Notes under the pieces: generated by a model
Told to the model about the DNA's origin: nothing
What the model saw: the letters and a program-made list of their open reading frames with translations, nothing else
The model's database searches: none
Position numbers and translations under genes: made by a program
In this document: positions 12,790 to 25,299 of the stretch, one piece after another
Layout of the letters: each line of letters starts with the position of its first letter
Numbering within the stretch: position 1 is the stretch's first letter
Assembly (NCBI GenBank): GCA_949752795.1
Contig: OX457057.1
Coordinates: 161,611,980 to 161,675,979, forward strand
Origin: Hyperoodon ampullatus
Lineage: Eukaryota; Chordata; Mammalia; Artiodactyla; Ziphiidae
Direction of reading: 5' to 3'
Length of the DNA: 64,000 bases

Positions 12790-14100
12790 TATTTGTAGAC
12801 TTTTTGATGATTGCCATTCTGACTGGTGTGAGGTGATCCCTTATTGCATTTGCATTTCTCTAATAATTAGCAATGTTGAGCATCTTTTCATGTGTCTGTT
12901 GGCCTTCTGTATGTCTTCTTTGGAGAAATGTCTATTTAGGTTTTCTGCCCATTTTTTGATTGGGTTGTTTGTTTTTTTTATAATGAGCTGTATGAGCTGT
13001 TTGTATATTTTGGAAACTGAGCTCTTGTTGTTCACATTGTTTGCAAATATTTTCGCCTATACAGCTAACGTTTTTGCTATTTAATTTCTGCTAATTCCAT
13101 TTGTATTTTGTTTCTCTCAAACTCTGTTCCTTTGTTGTCCTTCAAGCAAAACAGCTGAACAGTAAACCCTGTCTTCCTTTGAGTTTACTGAGTATTTTTA
13201 TACAATTCCATTTTAATTTATCTATTGGCTTTATAGCTAACTCTGCATTATTTATTGTTCTATACATCCTTAACTTTTCAGTCTTACTGTATTGCTTCAC
13301 ATAAAACACAAGAACCTTGCAAACTATAGTTCCATGTACTGCCCCTCCACTCATTATGCTATGGTTTTCACAAATATTACGTCTACATGTTACAAACCCA
13401 ATTATACAGTGTTATAATTTTTGTTTTAAATAGTCATATACTTAATTGATTTTTTTAAAAGTCTTTGATATATACCCACACATTTACCATTTCCTGTGCT
13501 CTTCAATCCTTCCTATAGATTCAAATACAATCTGGCATCATTTCCTTCAGCCTGAAGAATATTCTTTAGAATTTCCTATAATGCAGGGCTGCTTACAATT
13601 AATTACCCATTTTTGATTATCTGAAAATACCTCTACTTTACCTTCATTCTTCAAAGTTCTTGAAAGATACTACCGAGATACTATACTACTGGTAATAAAA
13701 AATTGGGCAAAGAGTGGGGTTTTTTTGAAAACTTTAAAGATGTCATTCCACTTCTAGCCTTTACTGTTCCTAATGAGAGGTCAGCCATCATATTTAACAT
13801 TGTTCCCCTCTATGGCAATGTGTCATTTTTCTTTAGTTGCATGATTTTCTAATTACTTTGAGTTTTCTGCAGTTTGACTACGATGTGCCTATGTAAGATT
13901 TTCTTTGTATTCATTTTGTGGGCTTTTCTGGGCTTCTTAAATCTGTAAACTCTTTCATAAAATTTACAAAATTTTCAACCATTATTTTCTCAAGAATTTT
14001 TTCTCTTTTCATTTTTTCTCCTTACCATCCTTCTCTCATCACAATTACACATATGTCAGGCCACTTGGTATCGTCCTACAGGTCTCTCAGATTCTGCTTT

Positions 14101-14215
14101 TTTTTTGGCCACGCCACACGGCTCACAGTACCTCTCAGTTCCCCAACCACGGACTGAACCTGGGCCATGGCAGTGAAAGCACCAAATCCTAACCACTATA
14201 CCACCAGGGAACTCC
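14101..14215 (-). mobile_element. tRNA-derived SINE of the 'ggtccagtggtta' type
   Basis: Reverse complement of a short tRNA SINE with head 'gggagttccctggtggtat'. Exact duplications 'cagattctgcttt' at 14088-14100 and 14216-14228. Confidence 0.88.
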
Positions 14216-14470
14216 CAGATTCTGCTTTAAAAAAATTTTTTTTTCATTTATTTTCTCTCTCTGTTCTTCAGATTGGATCATTTCTACCAATCTGTTCTGG
14301 GGTTCACTGATGCTTTCTTCTGCCGTTTCCAATTTGTTCTTAAGACACTGCAGTGAATTTACTTCAGATATTTTATTTTCAACTCTAGAAAATCATTTGA
14401 CTTTATAATTTCTTTTTCTCCACTGTTTCTTATCTGTTCATTTAGTGTGAACATATATTGCTTTACACTC

Positions 14471-14689
14471 TTTTTTTTTTTTTTTTTTTTTTTTTTTGCG
14501 GTATGCGGGCCTCTCACTGTTGTGGCCTCTCCCATTGCGGAGCACAGGCTCCGGACGCACAGGCTCAGCGGCCATGGCTTACGGGCCCAGCCGCTCCGCG
14601 GCATGTGGGATCTTCCCGGACCGGGGCACGAACCCGTGTCTCCTGCATCGGCAGGCGGACTCTCAACCACTGCGCCACCAGGGAAGCCC
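14471..14689 (-). mobile_element. Young short CHR-type SINE
   Basis: Long T-tract then the standard body, head at right. Duplication 'tacactcttttt' on both sides (from 14464 and from 14690). Confidence 0.93.
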
Positions 14690-16033
14690 TACACTCTTTT
14701 TAATGTGGTTTTAAGAAGTCTTTAAAACCTTTTTGCTAACTTCAACATCTGCATCATCTCAGGATCAGTTTCCATTGATTATTTTTTCTCTTCACCAAGG
14801 GTCACATTTTCTCTTCACCAAGGGTCACAACAAGAACGTGGGTTCTTGTTTCTTAATCTATCCAGTAATTTTGGTTTGTATCCTGGACATCATAATAGGT
14901 AAGCTGTAGAGACTGGAATCTTTTACAGTCCTTCTAAGAGTACTGCTTTTTGCTTAGTTTTAGCTGGGAGTTAACTTGACTAATCTTAAATTCTGACTCC
15001 CCGTGGTGGGCAACAGCTGAAATAGATTCAGTTCTTTTAGCCTTACTAGGCTGCTCTGAGTCTGCCCCAGGCATGTGTAGTTCAACAGTCAGAGATCTGA
15101 GCAGAACTTATGTGCAGAATTTGATGCTCCCTCTCTGTAGCTCTCTCCATCCTATGATTTCTCCTCTCATTTCTCAGCTGCTTGTGTAGCTCCAAATCAG
15201 AAGCCAGTAACTTCTGATTTCTATCCAATCTCCAACTCCAAACAATGTATGGGGCCTGCCATCAGGCCAAAATCCAGGCAAACAAAAAGGTGCCATTCCC
15301 TCCTCCAGGTGCTGACTCCTTTCCAGTTTCTGCCTGCTTTGGGACAATTTCTAGTACCTTCAGAGAGTGATTTTGAATATTTTGTCCAGAACTTATAATA
15401 ATTATCTTCAGGATTGTTCCAATATAGGCTACTCAGACATAATATTACCTTAATTTATTTGCATGCCTGAGTTTCTCACTAGATTTCAAAAACCTTAGTG
15501 ACAGAGCCTTTTATGCCTGGATCCCCAGTGCCTCCCTCATTTATTTTCACTTTCAAAATGTTCCTCATTTTTACCTACTGTTTTTCTTAGGGCATTAGCT
15601 GTTATATTTTTTGCTCTTGTAATCTTTGAAGTTTAATCTTCATTTCTGAAATGATTTTTCCTTTTATTTATAATTCTTTCCTGAGTACTGTTCACCTTAT
15701 TTCCAAATTCGTGTAATTCAGATTTATGTTGTTCTTTCATGCTTTGTATCACTTTCTTAATATATATTTTTGAAAAAGTAGGTTTCAGTTTTGATCTTTA
15801 TTAGGGACTTATCTTTCTGACATGCTTTTATTGTCAGTAGATACGTTATTCTGCTCCTTATTCTCTTTTTTTCTTAAGACAATGATGCAATTTGACCCTG
15901 ATCCTCTTCTGTTGAAATTCACTGAATTGTGAAATTCATTTTCCTGACTTACAGGACATCATTCTGGATTGCTTTCTGCTTCACAGAGCTCCTCCTTCCA
16001 TTGTTTTCATACACTGTTTAAAAATACAGTAGG

Positions 16034-16240
16034 GGGCTTCCCTGGTGGCGCAGTGGTTGGGAGTCCACCTGTTGATGCAGGGGACACGGGTTTGTGCCTT
16101 GGTCCGGGAGGACCCCACTTGCCGCGGAGCAGCTGGGCCTGTGAGCCATGGCCGCTGAGCCTGCGCGTCTGGAGCCTGTGCTCCGCAGCGGGAGAGGCCA
16201 CAGCAGTGAGAGGCCTGTGTTCCGCAAAAAAAAAAAAAAA
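16034..16240 (+). mobile_element. Young short CHR-type SINE
   Basis: Starts 'ggcttccctggtggcgcagt', ends with poly-A. 'aaatacagtagg' is duplicated on both flanks. Confidence 0.93.
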
Positions 16241-17052
16241 AAAAAAATACAGTAGGTTAATTTTGAAATTTCCTGGCTCTTTTCCCTTCATACTACTTAC
16301 ATCTAAGACTTCTCTTTTTCTACTGTCCGGATCCTGCTCAATTTTTCATTCATGTCTGTAAGGGAGCTCTGGCTGGTCAGTTTCAAAAATTCACAGGAGC
16401 TATGGTGCTCCAGCCCTACTCAACTCTTACCATGAAACATTCTCTGCTATTAGATAAGTCAAAATATCATCCAGTTTCAGCTGCTGTTTTCAAAATGGCT
16501 TGCTGTACACTCTAGTGAATACCTGATGGCTATTTTGCAATTCTTTTGTCCCTAGGTCCATCAGACATTGGCTCTCTTGCTTCCCTGTTTTCTCCTGGCA
16601 CAGACATTGATATTATGAGGCTCTTGTGGCTGCTGCTGATTACTCTCCAGCAATTATTCATGGGAGATATATTACCCAATTTTGTTATAAGTATTGTCTG
16701 TGGATTTTTTGTCTTGCTATCTAGTTTCTCTGACTGTTGTTACGTGGCACTTCAGGAAGATCCAAAAACTATGCTGCCACTGCACCATCTTCCCTTCAAT
16801 TAGCAATTTAACAAAGGATCTTGAAAGAATGGCAGACTGGTGCCCAGGTATTTCAAGAGGACAAATCACACAGGTAGCTTTTATAACATGTTGGATAAAT
16901 AAAGGGTTAGTAAGTGTTACTATAAGTTAGAATAAAGGTTAAATTAAATCTATACTTATTATATATTTCTAATAATAATGTTGAATTTCTGCTGAAGTCT
17001 TTTTACTAAGAAGGGCAAAGAGCTTCCCTGTAACATTAAAAGGTTTGTTTTA
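16241..17052. other. Non-coding intron DNA
   Basis: No gene or clear repeat. Overlapping open frames at 16546-16930 have no splice or homology support and may lie in decayed L1. Confidence 0.4.
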
Positions 17053-17358
17053 CAGACTCACAGACTTAGAGAATGAACTTATGGTTAGCAAGGGGGAAGG
17101 CGGGGTGGGGAAGGACAGATTGGGAGTTTGGGATTGACATGTACACACTGCTGTATTTAAAATAGATAACCAACAAGGACCTACTGTATAGCACAGGGAA
17201 CTCTGCTCAATATTCTGTAATAACCTAAATGGGAAAAGAATTTGAAAAAGAATAGATACATGTATATGTATAACTGAATCACACTGCTGTACACCGGAAA
17301 CTAACACAACATTGTTAAGCAACTATACTCCAATATAAAAACAAATCCTATTTAAAAA
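17053..17358 (+). mobile_element. 5'-truncated L1 3' end
   Basis: L1 3' UTR text ('ggacctactgtatagcacag', 'aactaacacaacattgttaa') with A-rich tail and near-identical duplications 'aaaggtttgtttta' / 'aaaggtttatttta'. Confidence 0.88.
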
Positions 17359-17572
17359 AAAAGGTTTATTTTAATTTCTCCAAGATTGTTGATTTTTAAT
17401 CTTAACTCCATGAATTTTTATTACAGGAAGCTACTTTTGCTAAAATGTTAGTTGTAGAAAACTATTCACTTTGAGTTGTGAATCTGGCATAGGAAGTTTA
17501 TTTTTACCCATAAATTTTGTGACAATTAAGTCATATTCTATTACTTTATTACTCTATTTTACACTTTATTCT

Positions 17573-17919
17573 TTTTATTTATTTGTTTATTTATTTTTGG
17601 CTGTGTTGGGTCTTCATTGCTACGTGTAGGCTTTCTCTAGTTGTGGCGAGTGGGGGCTACTCTTCGTTGCAGTAGGCGGTCTTCTCATTGTGGTGGCTTC
17701 TCTTGCTGCACTGCATGGGCTCTAGATGCAGAGGCTTCAGTACTTGTGGCACACAGGCTCAGTAGTTGTGGCTCGCGAGCTCTAGAGCACAGGCTCACTA
17801 GCTGTGGCGCGTGGACTTAGCTGCTCCGAGCCATGTGGGATCTTCCCGGCCCAGGGCTCGAACCCATGTCCTCTGAATTGGCAGGCAGATTCTTAACCAC
17901 TGAGCCACCAGGGAAGTCC
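17573..17919 (-). mobile_element. Long CHR-type SINE, minus strand
   Basis: Full long form with 'ggctgtgttgggtcttcatt' tail side and 'ccaccagggaagtccc' head. Duplications 'tacactttattct' / 'tacactctattct' flank it. Confidence 0.9.
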
Positions 17920-18149
17920 CTACACTCTATTCTGTAATTTCATTTTTAGATAAGTGACTTTACTTGTTAATCCAAAAAACATCAAGACTCTTTGTTTTAG
18001 CTTTCTCTCATGGGCCTATTTGAAATAAACTTTTTGGCTCTAAAAGATTCATTTCTTTAAATTCACAATGTGAAATTAAGTTTTCTCCATCACTGAGGGA
18101 TGATATGCATCTTTTCTAAGTTTTCTTTTTTTTATTCTACTATGAGTTT

Positions 18150-18490
18150 TAACCGTTATCGAACAATTACTATGTGGCAGGCACTGTTCTAATTACTTTA
18201 TTTTAAGCCATTTAAACTTGACAAAACTCTATTATAAAGTAGGTAATATTATTCTGACTTTACATATCATCTATGAAATAGCACATAGAGGTGATGTATC
18301 TTAACCATTATGCTATGTAGTATCTCACAACATCCGTGTTCATATGTACAAATATATGATAGTGTTCATGACATAGTAGTTAAGAGTTAGGATAGTAAAG
18401 CCAGACTGCCAGGGTTTCAAATCCTGGCTCCCCTCATTATTGGCTACCTGACCCTTAGGCAAGTTACTTTTCTGTGCCTCACTCTGTTGT
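18150..18490. repeat. Two MIR copies in opposite orientation
   Basis: About 18150-18300 is minus-strand MIR ('actatgtggcaggcactgtt'); about 18365-18490 is plus-strand MIR ('gggtttcaaatcctggctcc', 'aggcaagttacttt'). Confidence 0.75.
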
Positions 18491-18559
18491 GAAAACAAAT
18501 GAACTTCTATAAGAAAGGCATTCCAAATAGAGACTGGCACACCTAACCCATTTTTAAAA

Positions 18560-19000
18560 ATTGGGTATATGGCAGTATCTGAATTATCATTCTGCAATGT
18601 GATTTTTTTCACTAAAACATAATTGTTCCAAAAATGATTCATGGTGCATGGATGAAATCTAGTTCATTTATTTTCTCTGCTACATATTACTCCATTGTAT
18701 AAATGTCAATCTCAATTTATTTATCCATTCTCCTACTGATAGCCATCTAATTTGTTTCCAGTTTTTTACTGTGCTGCAATGTGCGTGTCATATGTATGTC
18801 TTCATGTGCACATTTAAGAGTTTCTCTAAAGTGTATCTGTAGAAGTATTAATAGAACTCCTGAATCATCAGGGGTGCATATCCTCAAGTAAAGTGATATT
18901 GCCAAAATGCTCTCCAAAGGGGTTTTGTCCCACAAGCAGTGTATGAGTTATTCTGTTTCTCCATATCCCCACTGACACTTAGTATTATCAGACATGAAAA
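18560..19000 (-). mobile_element. Decayed L1 3' region, minus strand
   Basis: Reverse-complement L1 pattern ('ttactccattgtataaatgt', 'ccatatccccactgacactt'); old and without intact frame. Confidence 0.6.
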
Positions 19001-19248
19001 ATAACTTTTATTCTAATAATATAACAATAGTAGTAAAAATATTCTTCCTATGCATAATGAAGTATTTATTAAGAATCAGATTCTTAACTCTTTTAGTAAA
19101 TAAGAGGCCACCAAAATGCAAAGCAAGATGTTTAAGTTCTAGAGCATAGACTTGGAGGATCCAAGGAATAGCAACAAAATTTCTATCAACCATGAGAAAC
19201 ATAAGCAAGCCATAAAAAAACATGGTTGGTGAAAAAGAAAACACTCAC

Positions 19249-19305
19249 CTCAAACTCTCCAAGAAGTTTAGAAATAAGTAAACCCTCTGGAAACTTGGAT
19301 ACAAC
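19249..19305 (-). CDS. TDRD5: TDRD5 coding exon 5: third LOTUS domain, middle
   Basis: A 57-base microexon-like exon (19 codons, residues 307-325) encodes VVSKFPEGLLISKLLGEFE between acceptor TATTTATTAG/GTT and donor GAG/GTGAGT. It supplies the PEG-L-ISKL core helices of LOTUS 3. Phase 0 on both sides. Confidence 0.92.
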
Positions 19306-19473
19306 CTAATAAATAGAAAATTGAAATACAATATAAATAGACACCACTGGAATGCTGGGTGACAAAATATCAAAATAAGAAAGTATAAATTTAAATAGTA
19401 ACAAGGCAAAAATAACATTATTATTGAGTGAATGAATTTAAGTCACAGTATTGTTTTAAAAAACAGTTTCCAG

Positions 19474-19749
19474 GTTTTTTTTTTTAATATTTATTTATTT
19501 GGCTGCACCAGGTCTTAGTTGCGGCATGCGGGATCTTCGATGCGGCGTGAGGGATCTTTAGTTGTGGCATGCAGGATCTTTTTAGTTGAGTCATGAGGGA
19601 TCTTTAGATGTGGCATGTGGGATCTTTTAGATGTGGCATGTGGGCTTTTAGTTGTGGCATGCAGGATCTAGTTCTCTGACCAGGGACTGAACTCAAGCCC
19701 CCTGCACTGGGAGCACAAAGTCTTAACCACTGGACCACCAGGGAAGTCC
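19474..19749 (-). mobile_element. SINE with internal tandem repeats
   Basis: A tRNA-type SINE head ('ggaccaccagggaagtccc') on the right and T-rich tail on the left, flanked by exact 'cagtttccag' at 19464-19473 and 19750-19759. The middle consists of about seven imperfect copies of a 20-26-base unit of the form 'ttagttgtggcatgcaggat'. Confidence 0.87.
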
Positions 19750-20169
19750 CAGTTTCCAGTTTTAAAAAAAGTAATAACAACCAAAAAAGGCAGTGAATTC
19801 CAAAATTTCCAGAGTTCAGAAATCATTCTTGTATAATACTGCACTGCCACAACTCCCCAGAAATTCCTATACATAGTTCTTTAGCTCAGCTAACATAATT
19901 AGCTTTAGCTCACATAAAATAAATATTCTATGGCATAATTTCAAGCATTCTAACTAGCAGAAAAGAAATACAATGCACACTATAGAAAATGTTGGAAAAC
20001 ATAGTTAAACAAAGATAGTAGCCATTGTTTGTCCATATGCACATAAAAATACCTTTACTGAATATGAAAATAAGGTCATTACTTCTCCAGCTTTTTAGTA
20101 TCATATCACAGGCTTCTTTCCATATCAGTAAATATAGATCAACATGTTTCCTAGTGAAACTGAGCAGGA

Positions 20170-20735
20170 CCCTGTTGGGCTCCTGGGCACAGAAGCCTTT
20201 CCATGTCCCCCGTTGCTTGTAGGGAACAGACTCCAGCCTCCATGACCTTACTGAGTTCCAAAGGGCAGATATGAACAGCTGCTAATCCGGGAAGGGAAGG
20301 GATGCAGAGTCAAGGGAGAAACAGCCAAGAAAAAACAGTGCAGCCTTGGAACAGCGTCCTGGTTCTGCCTCAAGGGATATACATAACAATGTCTTTAAGC
20401 TCTTCATAGACTTAAAACGTAACAAATGGAAGACGTCAGCATTCTTCATACCAGAGAAGACCACCTGAGGCCACACTAAAGGAACCAGAAAAGCTCTTCA
20501 AGAAGATTACCTGAGAGGAGATTAAAGGAATGCAGCCCCTTCACACACCTTAATCTTATCAGCAAGCCCACCCTTGAACTGTTGCCATAAAACTCCTCAC
20601 CAGACTCCCCTGGGTTGGGACACATAGTTTTCAAGGCACGAGCCTGCTGTGTCCCCCTTTGCCTGGCAAAGCAATAAAGCTATTCTTTTCTACTTCACCC
20701 AAAACTCTATGTCTCCGAGATTCAATTTGACACAA
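20170..20735 (+). mobile_element. Probable solo LTR of an old endogenous retrovirus
   Basis: The block runs from about TGTTGGGCTCC to about TTCAATTTGACA, has an AATAAA signal at 20673-20678 followed by a T-rich segment, and has no internal viral genes. This is LTR architecture, but I could not find a clean target duplication or name the family. Confidence 0.5.
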
Positions 20736-20759
20736 GAGTACAGAGGCTGGGCTTTCAGT

Positions 20760-21239
20760 ATCATTAGCTATAGTTTCTTCAAACAGTCAATATAATAAAA
20801 TTTATTTATTTAATTATGTATGGCTGTTTCCTGTTTCTCATCATCACAAATACTGCAACAATTATCTTCATACTTGCATTTTGCATACTTGTGCAAATAT
20901 TTTTAGGATGAATTCCTAGAAGTGGACTTGTTCTATCCCAATAAGGTATAAAAAGCTTTGTGTTTTCCTAGACCTTTCCAGATATTATATCTTATTAAAA
21001 ATTCTAATTCAAGCTTCAGAAAAATATAAAGTAAAAATTATTCCAAAATCCTATGACCCAGAGACAGTTGTTGTCGCATTTCAGAAAACATCCTTTCAGA
21101 AACCTTTTTATGCACACACATACTCACATTACAGTTTTTACATGAAAGGACAATACTAAACGTGCTATTCTATAAAACCTGTTTTTAAAGTCCAACAATA
21201 TACCAAGAAGATACTTCCATGTAAATTAATCGAGACACA
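20760..21239 (-). mobile_element. Old L1 remnant, minus strand
   Basis: Reverse-complement L1 3' text such as 'aggatgaattcctagaagtg'; heavily diverged. Confidence 0.5.
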
Positions 21240-21252
21240 CCTAAACCTTCTT

Positions 21253-21458
21253 TTTTTTTTTTTTTTTTTGGGACGCGGGCCTCTCACTGTTGTGGCCTCT
21301 CCCGTTGCGGAGCACAGGCTCCGGATGCGCAGGCCCAGCGGCCATGGCTCACGGGCCCAGCCGCTCCGCGGCATGTGGGATCTTCCCGGACCGGGGCACA
21401 AACCCGTGTCCCCTGCATCGGCAGGCGGACTCTCAACCACTGTGCCACCAGGAAAGCC
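21253..21458 (-). mobile_element. Young short CHR-type SINE
   Basis: Standard minus-strand copy; duplications 'cctaaaccttctt' at 21240-21252 and 21459-21471. Confidence 0.93.
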
Positions 21459-21839
21459 CCTAAACCTTCTTATGAACCACATGATACTCCCTAGTTTGGG
21501 TGGATAATGTAAGCAATTCTTTTTTCAAAGAATGCTTAATTTTTGTCTAGTTTTTTGTTACCATAAAAAAAAGTCATATTGAACACCCTTAAATAAATAA
21601 ATAATTGTTAATAAGTAAATAATTGTTGGACACTTAGTCAAATGTCCAAACAAAAAAACAGGGCCTGAATGCACCAAGGTTTTTGCATTTCTCCCAGTAA
21701 AACCGCAACAGCTGAAACAGAATAAAGTAAGGCAGTAAGAGTTGTAACGATACTCTTGACCATTCAAGTCAGAATTAACAGCTCCCACCAAAATTTTAAA
21801 CATACATACCCTTTGGCCCAACACAAAACAGCCAAAGAG

Positions 21840-22320
21840 CTTTCACAAATTAATGAGGAGAAACAATAAATTAGGCCAAGGACATGAACATGCAATTCAC
21901 ATAAGAAATGTAAATGGCGATTAAGCATATGAAAAGATGCTCAGTGTAAAAATCAAGAGGTATAAGTTAAAACAACATGATTGGATAGTGACATTTTACT
22001 GTCAGTGGGAGTGTAAATTTGCTCAAACCTTTTAGAGGACAATTTAGTAATATTTATCAAAACAAAAATATTCAATACCTTTGGCAACTCTACTTCTAGA
22101 TAAATGTTCAAGGACATTAACTGCAGCATTTTTTAATAGCCAAGGCTAGAAATAACCCAAATGTTAATAACGGATTTCATAAATGAAATACGGTATACCA
22201 ACACAATGGGATACCATGCACTGTTTAGAATAATACTTGACATACATACATATAAACCTGGTATTGGAAAGATCTTCAACTTTTAACAATGATTTATTGG
22301 GGTGAGGGGAAGAAAAGAGA
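21840..22320 (+). mobile_element. Decayed L1 ORF2 3' part
   Basis: Plus-strand L1 phrases ('gaaaagatgctcagtgtaaa', 'agccaaggctagaaataacc') with many disruptions, ending about 200 bases downstream (in plus coordinates, before) TDRD5 coding exon 4. Confidence 0.65.
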
Positions 22321-22559
22321 ATTTTTGGAGGAACTTACATTTTCTAAATAATTTTGAGAACTTTAAAAATATTTAGGAGTATGAAATTTATTTTTTTCTA
22401 ATCTTAAAAAATTAGCCACTCCATTTGTAATATATTTGAAAAGATCAGGAATAAATATAAAACTAAAATATTTGTAGGCAAATTAAAATTAACCACAAAT
22501 GATACCCAAATGTATAATCAATTATTCTCATCCATTTCCCAGAAACAGCAAACACTTAC

Positions 22560-22643
22560 AAATTTTATCTTATGTTTTAGCTCTGGATTGATAGTCCCTC
22601 CAGGTCCAGTTTGTGCAATAACTGATTTGAAGGTATTCTCCAA
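22560..22643 (-). CDS. TDRD5: TDRD5 coding exon 4: start of third LOTUS domain
   Basis: An 84-base exon (exactly 28 codons, residues 279-306) sits between acceptor TTTTTTCATAG/TTGG and donor TTT/GTAAGT. It encodes [20 protein letters not shown] then ELKHKIKF, the first helix of LOTUS 3. It is separated from exon 3 by a 25-kb repeat-filled intron. It is phase 0 on both sides, so skipping it would keep the frame but break LOTUS 3. Confidence 0.92.
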
Positions 22644-22834
22644 CTATGAAAAAAGGGGAAAAAATTTTCAAGTTACAGTCAAAAAAAAAAATAGTTAAAG
22701 ATAAATCTGAACAGTATTAAAGGAAACATCTATCAAAGGAAATGTACGTCAATCAAATGGAAGAATAGTGTTCCTAAGAGGCACTGTAACATTTCATACC
22801 CTATAAAATACATTTAGAGTTGATGGACTCTTTT

Positions 22835-23295
22835 TTTTAATATAGTTTTTAAAATTTTTATTGGGCTATAGTTGATTTACAATGTTGTGTTACTTTCTGC
22901 TGTACAGCAAAGTGAGTCAGTTATACATATACATATATCCATTCTTTTTTAGAGTCTTTGCCCATATAGGTCATTACAGAGTACTGAGTAGAGTTCCCTG
23001 TGCTATACAGTAGGCCCTTATTTGTTATCTATTTTATATAGAGTAGTGTGTATATGTCAATCCCAATCTCCCATTTATCCCTTCCCCACTTCCCCCCTGG
23101 TAACCATAAGATTGTTTTCTACATCTGTAACTCTCTGTTTTATAAATAAGCTCATTTGTACCACTTTTTTAGATTCCACATATAAGCAATATCATATGAT
23201 ATTTGTCCTTTCCTGTCTGACTTACTTCACTCAGTATGACAATCTCTAGGTCCATCCATGTTGCTGCAAATGGCATTATTTCATTCTCTCTCTTT
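22835..23295 (-). mobile_element. 5'-truncated L1 3' end, minus strand
   Basis: Contains 'tttacaatgttgtgttactt', 'ctgtgctatacagtaggccc' and 'ggtccatccatgttgctgca'; close to the younger L1 copies in the window. Confidence 0.85.
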
Positions 23296-23390
23296 TTTTT
23301 TTAACATATAGACTTTTTTTAACATTTAACATATAGACATTAAAAATGTAGAAAGGTTTGAGGGTTTTTTGTTTGTTCGGGGTTTTTTTT

Positions 23391-23498
23391 TTTTGGCCAC
23401 GCAGCTTGTGAGATCTTAGTTCCCTGACCAGGGATCGATTCTAGGCCCTCAGCAGTGAAAGAGGGGAGTCCTAACCACTGGACCACCAGGGAATTCCC
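23391..23498 (-). mobile_element. tRNA-derived SINE of the 'ggtccagtggtta' type
   Basis: 'ttggccacgcagcttgtgag' at the tail side and 'ggaccaccagggaattccc' at the head. No clear duplication found. Confidence 0.82.
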
Positions 23499-23612
23499 TC
23501 GTCCTTTTTTATGTAGTTGGACTCTTTATAAAACTAAACACTGAAATTTTCCAGGATAATTAACATTCTCTATAACAACTAGATTGAGTCTTCAATTACA
23601 AAATCCCATACT

Positions 23613-23938
23613 CTTTTTTTTTTATGCTTTTATTTATTTTTGACTGCATTGGGTCTTCACTGCTGCACGCGGGCTATCTCTACCTGTGGTGAGTGGGGGC
23701 TACTCTTCATTGCAGCGCACGGGCTTATGTGGTGGCTCCTCTTGTTGCGGAGCACAGGATCTAGGCATGCGGGCTTCAGCAGTTGTGGCTCGCAGGCTCT
23801 AGAGAGCAGGCTCAGTAGTTGTGGCGCACGGGCTTAGCTGCCCCGCGGCATGTGGGATCTTCCCAGACCAGGACTCGAACCCATGTCCCCTGCACTGGCA
23901 GGTGGATTCTTAACCACGGCACCACCAGGGAAGCCCCC
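23613..23938 (-). mobile_element. Long CHR-type SINE, minus strand
   Basis: Full long form; exact duplications 'aaatcccatact' at 23601-23612 and 23939-23950. Confidence 0.92.
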
Positions 23939-23950
23939 AAATCCCATACT

Positions 23951-24596
23951 TTTACCCAGTAAAGATTTTTGTTACTAAATTTTCTTCTGTTTATAAAATT
24001 ATTCAATGTTTATTAAACACATTATTTAATGCAGGTTAGAGATGGGATGGTGGAAGGTCCCTGGGAGCCAGGAATGAGAGTGAGCCAGGGCACCAGTGGG
24101 ATGTCTTGCCTTAAGGAGACAGGAAGGAGAGCTCCTGCTGTTGTAGTAGAAATGAAGAAGGACCAGTAGGGATACAGGAAGGCTCTGTAAATGTGGGTCA
24201 GCAGGTGGAGAGAGTTACTATCTGATAGCTTCAGTATTCTCTCTGTGAGTTCAGAAGCAAGGCCCACTCCTGAGAACAGCAGGAAAGGAAAGGGAGCTCA
24301 GACAGCTGAGAAAGTGGAAAAATAAAGTTGAGGAAAAAAATGGATGATTATCTAAACTCAACAGGTAGGCAGTAAAGATAGGTGAGGCCTGAGTTAAGAT
24401 AGTAGGGGTCAGAGGATTTTAGTAAAGAGAAGCCAATGGCATAGAGAGGCCCCAATATGGTAAAAAGATGATGCATGGGAATAACTGAAAAAATAAGCTG
24501 GAAGCACAGGAAGTTAGGAGTAGAGAGTATCATGGAACATATCCAGATACCAAGGTCCAGTGAAGAGCCACAGAGTGGAAACCTAAAGCAGAATGA
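23951..24596. other. Purine-rich intron DNA, unassigned
   Basis: A/G-rich sequence without a gene or a repeat I can name; may be an old LINE 3' UTR or LTR. Confidence 0.35.
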
Positions 24597-24735
24597 AAGG
24601 GTGGGAGGGAGACACAAGAGGGAGGAGATATGGGGATATATGTATATATATAACTGATTCACTTTGTTATAAAGCAGAAACTAACACACCATTGTAAAGC
24701 AATTATACTCCAATAAAGATGTTAAAAAAACAAAC
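24597..24735 (+). mobile_element. Short L1 3' terminus
   Basis: 'gggagggagacacaagaggg' through 'ccattgtaaagcaattatac' and 'caataaagatgtt' plus A-tail: the last ~135 bases of a young L1. Confidence 0.8.
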
Positions 24736-24984
24736 AGGTGAATAAAATTTAACAGGAAAGCAAATAATAAAATTCAGGATATTTTTAAAATTATAAAAAG
24801 TAGAATGAAAGATCATGGAGTTATATTTAGAGCTGATAAGTAAATGTAAAAAATATACATTAGAAAAAACACAAGGATATAAAGAAAAATACAAATCACC
24901 TAAAATCCTATCACATAGACATAATCACTATTAATTTATTCCTTCTAAGCTTTTTTTTAGTATTTCTTCATATTGCCACTTGGC

Positions 24985-25100
24985 CTGTCATTACTTACAA
25001 ACTGTGTGACCTTTTAGGTTTCAGTTTCTTCATCTGAAAAATGAATACAATCTCATTATCTCCTAAGGCTGACATGAAAGTAGGATCTGAGAAAGGGGGA
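24985..25100 (+). repeat. MIR fragment
   Basis: 'actgtgtgaccttttaggtt' and 'tcagtttcttcatctgaaaa' match the MIR core. Confidence 0.75.
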
Positions 25101-25299
25101 ATTAGATTCCTAAGATTATATAACTAACTTTCACAAAATGCCTCAGCCCTTGGTCTTAGGTTCATTACATTTCTTCTGGATCTGCCATGGGATAATTCCC
25201 TAAAGCTCTCCCAGTGAACAATGGGAGAACCTAAAGATAATTGATTTTTCACATCCCAACATGCTCCCACCATTGAAGATTCAATACAACAACTTATTA

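Larger units (their letters stand above)
11795..13085 (-). mobile_element. Younger 5'-truncated L1, minus strand, interrupted by a SINE
   Basis: On the minus strand this reads ORF2 C-terminus (KCWRGC-type motif in 12457-12705) followed by 3' UTR ending near 11800 ('tttacaatgttgtgttagtt' on the plus strand). It contains a (TA)n run at about 12245-12277 and a SINE at 12577-12789. Confidence 0.82.
13086..16020 (-). mobile_element. Old L1 5'-region-like sequence, minus strand
   Basis: AT-rich sequence with reverse-complement L1 phrases, for example 'tttcctataatgcagggctg' and 'aaagatgtcattccacttct'. All frames broken. A 24-base tandem duplication ('ctcttcaccaagggtcaca') is at about 14783-14830. 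Two SINEs interrupt it. Borders uncertain. Confidence 0.55.

Noticed and set aside
12623..13084. 153-codon plus-strand open frame
   Set aside because: It reads antisense through a SINE and then L1; no splice signals or protein similarity.
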